A DNA stretch of 64,000 nucleotides, taken from contig NZ_SNYN01000004.1 in assembly GCF_004363075.1 (NCBI RefSeq), forward strand, positions 186,001 through 250,000, given 5' to 3'. The notes under the pieces are model-generated. The model was given only the letters and a program-made list of their open reading frames with translations. It was not told the DNA's origin and searched no databases. The translations under genes and the position numbers were made by a program. Of the stretch, positions 27,731-35,247 are shown in pieces (the first letter of the stretch is position 1; each line of letters begins with the position of its first letter). This DNA comes from Actinorugispora endophytica (GTDB lineage: Bacteria; Actinomycetota; Actinomycetes; Streptosporangiales; Streptosporangiaceae).

Positions 27731-29350
27731 ATGAGATGGTTCACTCGCTCGGCGGCCGCGTTCATGGCGGTGCCGCTGGTGGTGGCGTGCGCCACCGTCC
27801 CGGAGGGGGCCTCACCCAACGTGTCCGACCCCCTTCCCGACGCCGCGGGCGGCGCCGGCCCGCTCGCGCCGTCGTCCGGCGGCACGCCGATCCCCGAGGA
27901 CTGCGAGGTCGGCGCCGAGTACCCCAAGCGGCAGCTGCGCGGCGTGTGGATCACCACCGTGCGCAACATCGACTGGCCCTCCACGACCGGCCTGAGCGCC
28001 GAGCAGCAGCAGGCCGAACTCGTCGAGCAGCTGGACCGTGCCGCGGAGCTGGGTCTGAACGCCGTCTTCTTCCACGTCCGCCCCACCGCCGACGCCCTCT
28101 ACGCCTCCGACAAGGAGCCGTGGGCGCGCTACCTCACCGGTCGGCAGGGCGGGGACCCGGGGTACGACCCGCTGGAGTTCGCCACCGCCGAGGCGCACCG
28201 GCGCGGTATCGAACTGCACGCCTGGTTCAACCCCTACCGGGTGGGCTGGCAGAAGGAGGACATCGACGAGCTCGTCGATGACCACCCGATCAGGCAGAAC
28301 CCCGAATGGCTGGTCACCTACGACGACCAGGGCTACTTCGACCCGGGCAACCCCGACGCCCGCGCGTGGGTCACCGACGTCGTGCTGGACGTGGTCGAGC
28401 GCTACGACATCGACGGGGTGCACTTCGACGACTACTTCTACCCCTACCCGGCCGAAGGCGAGACCTTCGACGACGACGCCAGCTGGGAGGCCGGGGGCGG
28501 CGGCTTCGACGACCGCGGCGACTGGCGGCGCGACAACGTCAACCAGCTCATCAGGGGGATCGACGAGCGGATCGAGGAGACCAAGCCGTGGGTGCGGTTC
28601 GGGGTGAGCCCGTTCGGCATCTGGCGCAACGAGGCGACCGACCCGTCGGGATCGGCCAGCAGCGGCCTGCAGTCCTACGACGCCCTCAACGCCGACACCC
28701 GCACCTGGATCCGGGAGGGCTGGATCGACTACGTCGTCCCGCAGCTGTACTGGCCGCAGGGCTTCGGGACCGCGGACTACGCCGAACTCGCGCCGTGGTG
28801 GGCCGAGGAGGTGGCCGGGACCGACGTCGACCTGTACATCGGCCAGGCCGCCTACATGGTGGGCGAGGACGGGTGGAAGGGCGACGGCGCGCTGTCGACC
28901 CAGCTGGACTTCAACGCCGCCCACCCCGAGATCGGCGGCGACGTCTTCTTCTCCATGAAGGACCTCGACGGCAGGGCCCGCTCCGCCGTCGAGCGGGTCG
29001 CGGAGGAGCACTACGCGCGTCCCGCACTGCCGCCGCCGGCCAACGGCGCCGGGGACGGGCCCGCGCCGGTGATCGGCCTGGCCGCCGAATCCTCGGACGA
29101 CGGCGTGGCCCTGACCTGGGGCGGCGAGGAGGAGGACCGGATGTACGCGGTGTACCGGGTGCCGGGGGAGGACACCGACCTGTGCGCCCTCGCCGGCGGC
29201 GAGAACCTGGTGGCCGTGCTGGGCGCCGGTGAGCGGTCCTATCTGGACGAGGCCGCGCCCGACGGGCCCGCGCGGTACTACGTGACCGCCCTGGACGTCT
29301 TCCGCGCCGAGAGCGCGCCGGGAGACGGCGTCCAGGTGAACCAGAGGTGA
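27731..29350 (+). CDS. Lipoprotein glycosyl hydrolase-like protein (GHL10/DUF187, YngK-like)
   Basis: 539 residues. A short signal with lipobox LVVAC puts the acylated Cys at about residue 20, so the protein is anchored outside the membrane. A Pro/Gly linker leads to a TIM-barrel hydrolase domain (about residues 68-420). It begins QLRGVWITTVRNIDWPS and includes FFHVRPTADALY, LHAWFNPYRVG, DIDGVHFDDYFYPYP and YVVPQLYWPQG. These are hallmarks of the family often called family 10 glycosylhydrolase or DUF187. The acidic pair in HFDDYFYP is the likely active site. A small beta-rich domain ends the protein. The substrate is probably a cell-wall or exopolysaccharide glycan. ATG 27731 is preferred to GTG 27710. 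Confidence 0.88.
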   Translation: MRWFTRSAAAFMAVPLVVACATVPEGASPNVSDPLPDAAGGAGPLAPSSGGTPIPEDCEVGAEYPKRQLRGVWITTVRNIDWPSTTGLSAEQQQAELVEQLDRAAELGLNAVFFHVRPTADALYASDKEPWARYLTGRQGGDPGYDPLEFATAEAHRRGIELHAWFNPYRVGWQKEDIDELVDDHPIRQNPEWLVTYDDQGYFDPGNPDARAWVTDVVLDVVERYDIDGVHFDDYFYPYPAEGETFDDDASWEAGGGGFDDRGDWRRDNVNQLIRGIDERIEETKPWVRFGVSPFGIWRNEATDPSGSASSGLQSYDALNADTRTWIREGWIDYVVPQLYWPQGFGTADYAELAPWWAEEVAGTDVDLYIGQAAYMVGEDGWKGDGALSTQLDFNAAHPEIGGDVFFSMKDLDGRARSAVERVAEEHYARPALPPPANGAGDGPAPVIGLAAESSDDGVALTWGGEEEDRMYAVYRVPGEDTDLCALAGGENLVAVLGAGERSYLDEAAPDGPARYYVTALDVFRAESAPGDGVQVNQR

Positions 29351-29493
29351 GCGGCGACCGGCCTTGAGGTCGGAGGGGTTGTGCGCGACTATGTGAATGG
29401 CCCCTCGCGAAACGGATAGGAATCCGTACGTCGGGGCGGATCCGGAACACGCACCGGTGCCGGAGATCCCCGTTCGCGTGCAAGGAGGGTGCT

Positions 29494-29778
29494 ATGGCTC
29501 TGCGAGAGAACGAGCGACGGATCCTGGCCGAGATCGAGCACCGTCTCAGCGCGGACGACCCCGAACTCGCCGGTCACCTCACCTCGTTCGGCGAGGACGA
29601 CCCCACCTTCGCCGCGGAGAGGGGCGCCGGGGGCGGCTGGAGGCCCTGGCTGGTGTGCGGCGCCATCGCGCTGGTGATGGCGGGCCTGCTCGTGGTGCTG
29701 TTCCTGGCGACCCCGGACGGCGCTCCCGAACCCGCGGCCACCCAGCCCCCGCCGGCCCCCGTCACCCTCTCCCCGTGA
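29494..29778 (+). CDS. DUF3040 small membrane protein
   Basis: 94 residues. The N-terminus LRENERRILAEIEHRLSADDPELA is the DUF3040 signature of actinobacteria. A membrane helix follows at about residues 49-71, and a proline-rich tail ends the protein. AAGGAGGG lies about six bases upstream of the ATG. The function of the family is unknown; it is commonly transcribed alone. A strong hairpin follows within three bases of the stop. Confidence 0.85.
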   Translation: MALRENERRILAEIEHRLSADDPELAGHLTSFGEDDPTFAAERGAGGGWRPWLVCGAIALVMAGLLVVLFLATPDGAPEPAATQPPPAPVTLSP

Positions 29779-29780
29779 CT

Positions 29781-29816
29781 CGGTGGCTCCCCCGGGGCCT
29801 CCCGGGGGAGCCACCG
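29781..29816. terminator. Perfect hairpin between convergent DUF3040 and PBP genes
   Basis: A 16-bp perfect stem (29781-29796 with 29801-29816) has loop GCCT. It sits directly after the DUF3040 stop; the penicillin-binding protein gene ends at 29915 on the other strand. Confidence 0.7.
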
Positions 29817-29914
29817 GACCGCGGCGGGCGCGGTCCGGTGGCAGCCGGCCCACAGGCAGCCGGCCCGCCCCGGCGGCCGTGTCCCCACGACCGGCGGAGC
29901 GGGCCGGATCCCAC

Positions 29915-31672
29915 TCAGATGCCGTCCAGGAACCTCTTGGCCAGCGGTGCGGCCGCGCCCGAGCCGCTGTTGCCGTCCTCGACGAGCACGGCGAAGGCCA
30001 CGTCGCCCTCGTAGCCCACGAACCAGCCGTGGGCGGGCAGGTCCTCACCCTCCTCGGCGGTGCCGTACTCGGCGGTGCCGCTCTTGCCGTACACCTCGCC
30101 GGCGAAGCCGACGTCCTTGGCGGTGCCCTCGGTGACGACCGCGCGCATCATGGGGCGCAGCGCCTCGGCGTTGTCGATCGGGGTGGGCTCGGGCCGGTCG
30201 GGCAGGGCGGGGTCGGTGACCAGCACGGGCGAGCGCCACGAGCCGTCGGCGACGGCCGCGGGGACGGTGGCCATGTGCAGCGGGGAGGTCAGCATCTGCC
30301 CCTGGCCGATGCTCATGGCGGCCAGCAGGGTGGTGCTGTCGGGAGCGGGGAAGGACGGCGAGAGGCTGGGGACGCCGATGTCCAGGTCGCTGTTGAAGCC
30401 GTAGCTCTCGGCCGTGGAGACGAGCGAGTCGGCGTCCAGCCGGTCGGCGACCTCCTGGACCAGGGCGGTGTTGCAGGAGGTGGCGAACGCCTCGGTCATG
30501 CTCTGGGCGCCGTACTCGGCGTCGCCCGCGTTCTTGAACGGCCAGCCGCCGACGTCGGCGGTCTTGGGGCAGTTCATGGGGTCTCCGGTGGTCATGCCGG
30601 AGCGGAGCAGGGCGTCGTAGGAGACGATCTTGAAGGTGGAGCCGGCCGGGTACTGTCCTTCGACCGCGCGGTTGAAGCCGCCGGGCACGTTCGCCGCGGC
30701 CAGGATCTCACCGGTGGAGGGGCGGATCGCCACCAGCGCGGTGGGCTTGTCCTGGCTGATGATGGCGTTGGAGGCGGCCTGCTGCACGGCCGGGTCGATG
30801 GACAGGGTGACGTCCTGGCCGGGGCTGCCCTCGATGCTGCCGACGACGGCGGACTCGTCCGCCTCGGCGGTGGCCTCCTCGCCCTCGTCCACCACCTGGA
30901 TCCGGGTGGTGGGGGTGCCGGCCAGGCGCTCCTCCTGGGCCTGCTGGACGCCGCCCTTGCCGGTGGGGTCGCCCTCGGCGTAGGCCGGGCCCAGGACCGA
31001 GAGGTCCTCGGCGGTGACGGTGCCGACCGTGCCGGTGAGCATCTGGATCGAGCCGCTGGCGTCCTCGGTGTCCAGCCGGGTGCCGTCGGCGGCCAGGATC
31101 CGGCCGCGCTCGCCCCAGGCGTTGACGCGCGCCAGGGTCTGCCCCTCGCCGAGCCGGGGGTGGACGACCGCGGGGGTGAAGGCGATCTTCCACTCGCCTT
31201 CGACGCGCTCCAGCGGAAGCTCGCCCTCGTATCCCCACTCGACCCCGTTGCCGAGGGAGAGGGCGGCGGTGAACGGGGCGGTCGCGGTGTCGCCGTCCTC
31301 GACCACCTCGCCGACGGTCACCTCGGTGCTCTCGACGCCGAGGTTCTCGGCCACGGCGGTGTGGGCGTCGCCCGCCCCGCCGTCGGTGGTGATCTCGTCC
31401 AGCCCCGCGTAGTTGCCCGCGTTCCAGGCGGCCGTGTAGAGGGCCGCGGTGGCCTCGGCCCTGGGCCGCGACATCACGTACCAGGACGCGCCGCCGCCGA
31501 CCAGGGCCAGGACCACCACCCCGGCCAGGAGCCCGATGACCAGGCCCCTGCGCGAGCGGCGGGGCGGGCGGTCACCGGGGGGTGGGACCGGAGTGCCGGA
31601 GGGCTGCCGACCGTCGTCGGTCGGGGGTGGGAACTGGTCGTCGGAGGGCGTCCGTCTGTCGTCCACACTCAA
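29915..31672 (-). CDS. Class B penicillin-binding protein with MecA-like N-terminal domain
   Basis: 585 residues. A proline-rich cytosolic tail (1-40) and one membrane helix (about 43-62) anchor it outside the cell. Residues about 68-180 form an NTF2-like MecA_N domain (TAALYTAAWNAGNY). The transpeptidase domain has the three active motifs: Ser345-x-x-Lys348 in YPAGSTFKIV, SCN at 399-401 and KSGT at 530-533. It cross-links peptidoglycan; MecA_N-type proteins are often low-affinity beta-lactam targets, which is inference here. The start is TTG 31672, with AAAGGA eight bases upstream, or GTG 31666. The gene is preceded by a terminator hairpin and a structured RNA candidate that may control it. 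Confidence 0.9.
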   Translation of the reverse strand: MSVDDRRTPSDDQFPPPTDDGRQPSGTPVPPPGDRPPRRSRRGLVIGLLAGVVVLALVGGGASWYVMSRPRAEATAALYTAAWNAGNYAGLDEITTDGGAGDAHTAVAENLGVESTEVTVGEVVEDGDTATAPFTAALSLGNGVEWGYEGELPLERVEGEWKIAFTPAVVHPRLGEGQTLARVNAWGERGRILAADGTRLDTEDASGSIQMLTGTVGTVTAEDLSVLGPAYAEGDPTGKGGVQQAQEERLAGTPTTRIQVVDEGEEATAEADESAVVGSIEGSPGQDVTLSIDPAVQQAASNAIISQDKPTALVAIRPSTGEILAAANVPGGFNRAVEGQYPAGSTFKIVSYDALLRSGMTTGDPMNCPKTADVGGWPFKNAGDAEYGAQSMTEAFATSCNTALVQEVADRLDADSLVSTAESYGFNSDLDIGVPSLSPSFPAPDSTTLLAAMSIGQGQMLTSPLHMATVPAAVADGSWRSPVLVTDPALPDRPEPTPIDNAEALRPMMRAVVTEGTAKDVGFAGEVYGKSGTAEYGTAEEGEDLPAHGWFVGYEGDVAFAVLVEDGNSGSGAAAPLAKRFLDGI

Positions 31673-31710
31673 GGGGGGCGTCCTTTGTGGTCGGCCTTAT
31701 ATGAACAAAG

Positions 31711-31736
31711 CCCCACACCGCGACCGCGGTGTGGGG
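31711..31736 (-). terminator. Intrinsic terminator upstream of the PBP gene
   Basis: On the minus strand an 11-bp stem CCCCACACCGC / GCGGTGTGGGG has a four-base loop and is followed by CTTTGTTC. This T-containing tail is unusual for this genome. It lies 38 bp upstream of the PBP start and ends the RNA candidate at 31711-31898. TATAAG just downstream (about 31697-31702) could be a -10 for the PBP gene. Confidence 0.65.
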
Positions 31737-31898
31737 CGAGGAGCATGTGTGGCCGGTGTGGCGGTCGCCTCTCGGCGTGGTGCACAACGCGGCTCCATGG
31801 GACCGTGCGGAGCACCCCGCCTGAGCGGGGGCCGCACGCGGTATTCCGCGAAGGCTTGGGTTAGAGCCCGGGGGACACTTGCTACCACACCGGCCAAC
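31711..31898 (-). ncRNA. Candidate structured RNA (6S-like RNA or regulatory leader) upstream of the PBP gene
   Basis: No convincing protein is encoded between fprA and the PBP gene, yet the minus strand shows strong pairing. Eleven bases GGCCGGTGTGG (31895-31885) pair perfectly with CCACACCGGCC (31760-31750). Inside are a hairpin GCGG-AATA-CCGC (near 31846) and a long apical stem CGTGCGG-CCCCCGC-TCAG-GCGGGG-CCGCACG (about 31840-31803). TAGAGT (31909-31904), a good -10 for the primary sigma factor, would start transcription near 31898. The RNA would be about 190 bases and end at the terminator above. Length and the closed rod shape resemble 6S RNA. A PBP riboswitch or attenuator is the alternative, since GGTGTGG can pair with more than one partner. 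Confidence 0.45.
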
Positions 31899-31965
31899 AG
31901 AGACTCTAACCCATCGAGAGGCCCCGATGTTCCCGGAAACCCCGCCGCGGGTGTGGGAAAGGGAA

Positions 31966-31994
31966 CGGGCCCCGGAGAGAACCTCCGGGGCCCG
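31966..31994 (-). terminator. Terminator of fprA
   Basis: A perfect 12-bp stem CGGGCCCCGGAG (31966-31977 with 31983-31994) has loop AGAAC. It lies 16 bp past the fprA stop and isolates fprA from the RNA and PBP units downstream. Confidence 0.7.
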
Positions 31995-32009
31995 TCCGAC
32001 GTCGTCCGC

Positions 32010-33377
32010 TCAGACCTCTTCGCGGCAGATGCGGGTCATCTCGTCGCGCGAGAGCACCTTGACGCGCTTGCGGCCGCGGGACTCGCCCAGGGACTCCTCG
32101 TGCGCCTCCAGGCGCTTCCAGCCGTCCCAGGTGGTGAAGGGGACGCCGCGCTCGTGCAGCAGCCGGGTGAAGGACTCGGGGTCCGGGTCGGCGGCGGGGG
32201 AGAAGGCGTCGCGGTCGGCCACCAGGTTGCCGACGGTCTCCAGCGCGTCGCCCTTGGTGTGGCCGATGAGGCCGACCGGGCCGCGCTTGATCCAGCCCGT
32301 GGCGTAGACGCCGGGCATCGGCTTGTCCTCGATGTCCAGGACGCGGCCGCCCTCGTTGGGGACGACGCCGCGGTCCTCGTCGAAGGGCAGGTCGGCCAGG
32401 GGGGAGCCGAGGTAGCCGATGGCGCGGTAGACGGCCTGCACCTCGTAGTCGAGGAACTCGCCGGTGCCGCGGGAGTTTCCGGTGCCGTCCAGCTCCATGC
32501 GCTCGGTGCGCAGCCCGGTGACGCGGTCCGGGCCCAGGACCTCCACCGGGCGCTGCAGGAAGTGCAGGTGCAGGCGGCGCGACTCGCCCCGGGGGTCGCG
32601 GATCGCCCAGTTCTGCAGGACCTTGACGTTGGTCTTGATCTGGTTGGAGTCCTCGATCGCGGCGAGGCTGGCCTCGTCGAGGTCGAACTCCTCGGGGTAG
32701 ACGATCACCTCGACGCCGGGCTGCTTGTCGAGTTCGCGCAGCTCCATCGGGGTGAACTTGCCCTGGGCGATGCCGCGGCGGGCGAACACGTGCACGTCGG
32801 TGATCCGCTTGTCGAGCAGGTCGCGGTGCACGTTGTCGGTGATGTCGGTCTCGAGCAGGTCGTCGGCGTGCTTGGCGAGGATGCGCGCCACGTCCACCGC
32901 GACGTTGCCCGCGCCCAGGACCGCGACGCTGGTGCCGTCGACCTTCCAGGAGTCGGGGACGTCGGGGTGGCTGTCGTACCAGAAGACGAAGTCCGCGGCG
33001 CCGTGGCTGCCGGGCAGGTCGATGCCGGGGATGTCCAGCGGCCGGTCGCGGTCGGAGCCGGTGGCGAAGATGACGGCGTCGTAGTGCCGGCGCAGGTCCT
33101 CCAGCTTCAGGTCGACGCCGTACTCGACGTTGCCGAGGAAGCGGATCTGGGGCTTGTCCAGGATCTTGTGCAGCGCGCCCTGGATCTGCTTGATGCGGGG
33201 GTGGTCGGGCGCGACCCCGTAGCGGACCAGTCCGTACGGCGCGGGCAGCTTGTCGAGAATGTCGATGCTGAGCGGCGTTCCGGCGGCGGCGAGGGTCTCG
33301 TCCTTGGTCAGCAGGTCTGCGGCGTAGATACCCGCGGGTCCCGACCCTACGATTCCGACTCGCAGTGGACGCGTCAT
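32010..33377 (-). CDS. fprA: Ferredoxin-NADP reductase, FprA (adrenodoxin-reductase type)
   Basis: 455 residues, matching FprA of mycobacteria and mitochondrial adrenodoxin reductase. It moves electrons between NADPH and ferredoxin through FAD. The FAD motif is VGIVGSGPAGIYAAD (residues 7-21), followed by LPAPYGLVRYGVAPDHP, which is diagnostic of this group. The NADP motif is VAVLGAGNVAVDVARIL, and the C-terminal FAD contact is GWIKRGPVGLIGHTKGD. ATG 33377 has GGAG about eight bases upstream. An iron box lies about 85 bp upstream, so it is probably under DtxR/IdeR-type iron control. It ends in its own terminator. Confidence 0.95.
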   Translation of the reverse strand: MTRPLRVGIVGSGPAGIYAADLLTKDETLAAAGTPLSIDILDKLPAPYGLVRYGVAPDHPRIKQIQGALHKILDKPQIRFLGNVEYGVDLKLEDLRRHYDAVIFATGSDRDRPLDIPGIDLPGSHGAADFVFWYDSHPDVPDSWKVDGTSVAVLGAGNVAVDVARILAKHADDLLETDITDNVHRDLLDKRITDVHVFARRGIAQGKFTPMELRELDKQPGVEVIVYPEEFDLDEASLAAIEDSNQIKTNVKVLQNWAIRDPRGESRRLHLHFLQRPVEVLGPDRVTGLRTERMELDGTGNSRGTGEFLDYEVQAVYRAIGYLGSPLADLPFDEDRGVVPNEGGRVLDIEDKPMPGVYATGWIKRGPVGLIGHTKGDALETVGNLVADRDAFSPAADPDPESFTRLLHERGVPFTTWDGWKRLEAHEESLGESRGRKRVKVLSRDEMTRICREEV

Positions 33378-33436
33378 CGGTTCTCCATCCTTCGCGTCTA
33401 CTCGGGCGGCACGGTCGGTGCGAGTCGTGCCGCGCA

Positions 33437-33452
33437 CCGTGGTCGACCACGG
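33437..33452. promoter_or_regulatory. Perfect 16-bp palindrome upstream of fprA
   Basis: CCGTGGTCGACCACGG reads identically on both strands and lies between the iron box and the fprA start. It could be a second operator or a leader hairpin. No regulator is assigned. Confidence 0.35.
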
Positions 33453-33462
33453 CACGATAAAA

Positions 33463-33481
33463 TAAGGCTAGGCTTACCTAA
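33463..33481 (-). promoter_or_regulatory. Iron box (DtxR/IdeR/DmdR-type operator) upstream of fprA
   Basis: TAAGGCTAGGCTTACCTAA matches the 19-bp iron-box consensus TTAGGTTAGGCTAACCTAA at 16 of 19 positions, including the central TAGGCT. It sits in an AT-rich island (33456-33515) about 86 bp upstream of fprA. The only other nearby gene, the acyltransferase, points away from it at its 3' end, so fprA is the likely target. Iron-replete repression of fprA is inferred. Confidence 0.75.
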
Positions 33482-33671
33482 TTATAGCGGAAGAAGATTT
33501 TATCCACTTAACCGACTACAAAGATAGACAACCCTTGGGGGCGTTCGACCGCCCGGGGCGCGTAATCACGGTCACACCCGGTTCGCGCACGTCACGCGCG
33601 TGAACCCGCCCTCACAGGGTGGACAACGCGGAGCGGAGCCGATTCCAGTCCGCGGGCGCGTGTGGCTTAAC

Positions 33672-34379
33672 TCACGCCGCGGTCCCGTGTGGAGGGCGGG
33701 GCGAGGTGGTCTCGGCCTTGACCGAGGAGGCGAACCGCGCCACCCGCTCCTGGCCGGACAGCCTCTGGATACCGACCATGATCGCCTCGGTGGCCTCGCG
33801 CCGGGCGCGCGCCCGGTCGGCCTGCCCCTCCCACGCGGACAGGTCCACCGGGGCGCCGAAGCGGACCCCGATCCTGCGCAGCGCGGGGATCCTGCGCCCG
33901 GCGGGCAGGATCTTCCGGGTGCCCGACAGCGCCGCCGGGACGACCGGGGCGCCCGAGCTGAGCGCCAGCCAGGCCAGGCCCGTCTGCCCCTTGTAGAGGC
34001 GGCCGTCGGGGGAGCGGGAGCCCTCGGGGAAGATCCCGAACACCCGCCCCTCGGCGAGCGCGGCGAGGCTGCTGTCCATCGACTCCTGCGCGCTCTGCCC
34101 CGGCCTGCGGTCCACCGGGACCTGGTCGATGGCGCGCAGCGCCCGCGTGAAGGCGCGCTGGGCCAGGGTGGCCTCGGCGAACAGCTCCTTCTTCGCGATG
34201 AAGACGATCGGCCGGGGGAGCACCACGCCGAGGAACAGCGGGTCGATGTTGGACAGGTGGTTGCAGGCGAGGATCACCGGTCCGCGCGCCGGGACGTGGT
34301 GCAGGCCCTCGGCCCGGATCGGCCACAGCGCGCGGGTCGTCGGTCCGATGATCGACCTCGCGGCCCCGTACAGCGACAC
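33672..34379 (-). CDS. 1-Acyl-sn-glycerol-3-phosphate acyltransferase family (PlsC)
   Basis: 235 residues. The acyltransferase block has the catalytic NHLSNID (HX4D motif), then FIAKKELF, and the substrate-binding FPEGSRSPDG. The enzyme adds the second acyl chain to lysophosphatidic acid, or acts on a related lysolipid. GTG 34379 is preferred, with GAGGAG nine bases upstream; ATG 34388 directly abuts that site. The C-terminus is disordered and proline-rich (SPRPPHG). It is divergent from the cyclase-family gene. The 33378-33671 gap upstream of fprA and downstream of this gene contains only the iron-box region. Confidence 0.9.
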   Translation of the reverse strand: MSLYGAARSIIGPTTRALWPIRAEGLHHVPARGPVILACNHLSNIDPLFLGVVLPRPIVFIAKKELFAEATLAQRAFTRALRAIDQVPVDRRPGQSAQESMDSSLAALAEGRVFGIFPEGSRSPDGRLYKGQTGLAWLALSSGAPVVPAALSGTRKILPAGRRIPALRRIGVRFGAPVDLSAWEGQADRARARREATEAIMVGIQRLSGQERVARFASSVKAETTSPRPPHGTAA

Positions 34380-34502
34380 TGCCCGCATCTCCTCGTATCG
34401 GTCCTCCGCGCGAACCGCTGTCGCACGCCGAACCGAAACTCTAGCGGTGTCTCGGAACCCTGTGGTCAGAAGGCGGCCGAAGGGCGGCCCGCGCTACAGT
34501 TT

Positions 34503-34512
34503 GGTCTAGACC
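34503..34512. promoter_or_regulatory. GGTCTAGACC palindrome, possible DasR-type (dre) operator
   Basis: The ten-base perfect palindrome GGTCTAGACC is the core of the GntR-family DasR operator. The flanks agree less: TTT before and TAT after, against A(C/G)T and A(C/G)T, giving about 12 of 16 matches. It lies 31 bp upstream of the cyclase-family gene and over its likely promoter. Confidence 0.35.
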
Positions 34513-34542
34513 TATTCGGGGCGAGAGACGAGGGCCGGCAAC

Positions 34543-35205
34543 ATGGGGCGTCTGATCGATGTCAGCCACCAGATCGTGGCGGGTATGACCACCTATCCCG
34601 GGCTGCCCGCCCCGGTCATCGAGGAGCACCTGTCGTTCGACGAGTCGCACGGGACCTACGCCCCGGGCACGGAGTTCACGATCGGGCGCATCTCGATGGT
34701 CGGCAACACCGGCACCTACCTGGACACCCCCGCGCACCGCTACCGCGACGGCTCGGACCTGGCGGACCTGCCCCTGGAGAAGGTCGCCGCGCTCCCCGGC
34801 GTGGTCGTGGACGTGGCGGGCCGCGAGGCCGGGCCCGAGGCGTTCGAGGGCGTGGACGTGGCGGGCCGGGCCGTGCTGATCCGCACCGGCTGGGACCGGC
34901 ACTGGCGCACCGGGGCCTACGGCGGTCCGGGGCACCCCTTCCTGACGGAGGAGGGCGCGCGGCTGCTGGTCGGTGCGGGCGCGGCGCTGGTCGGTATCGA
35001 CTCGGTCAACATCGACGACACCTCCTCGTACAGCGCGGGCGCCCGCCCGGCGCACTCGCTCCTGCTGGCCGCGGGCATCCCCGTGGTGGAGCACCTGTGC
35101 CTGCTGGGGGAACTGCCCGCCGAGGGCTTCGAGTTCTTCGCGGTCCCGGCGAAGGTGCGCGGCATGGCCACCCTGCCGGTGCGCGCGTTCGCGATCGTCC
35201 CGTAG
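34543..35205 (+). CDS. Cyclase-family protein (kynurenine formamidase fold) with altered metal motif
   Basis: 220 residues. The family motif H-x-G-T-H-x-D-x-P-x-H is recognisable at 55-65 but reads N-T-G-T-Y-L-D-T-P-A-H. Two of the metal-binding histidines are therefore Asn55 and Tyr59, while Asp61 and His65 stay. The fold elements DVSHQIVAGMTTYPG, VLIRTGW and GIDSVNIDD are typical. Canonical members hydrolyse N-formylkynurenine or cyclise polyketides with zinc or manganese. The variant may use a different metal site, or be a distinct subfamily; I believe NTGTYLDTP-type members are widespread. A dre-like site lies upstream. The substrate is unknown. Confidence 0.8.
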   Translation: MGRLIDVSHQIVAGMTTYPGLPAPVIEEHLSFDESHGTYAPGTEFTIGRISMVGNTGTYLDTPAHRYRDGSDLADLPLEKVAALPGVVVDVAGREAGPEAFEGVDVAGRAVLIRTGWDRHWRTGAYGGPGHPFLTEEGARLLVGAGAALVGIDSVNIDDTSSYSAGARPAHSLLLAAGIPVVEHLCLLGELPAEGFEFFAVPAKVRGMATLPVRAFAIVP

Positions 35206-35247
35206 GAGCGGTCCCCGCCGCTCCCGGCACCGGGACGGGAGCGGGGC

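Noticed and set aside
31697-31897. 66-codon minus-strand open frame before the PBP gene
   Set aside because: Arg/Pro-rich, TTG start, no ribosome-binding site, and it overlaps strong RNA pairing and the terminator.
31860-31920. Possible tRNA because of the GGGTTAGAG ... CTCTAACCC stem
   Set aside because: No T-loop GGTTCGA sequence, no cloverleaf and no CCA end.
31711-31920. c-di-AMP (ydaO) or T-box riboswitch for the PBP
   Set aside because: The conserved motifs of those classes could not be found; only a generic structured RNA is supported.
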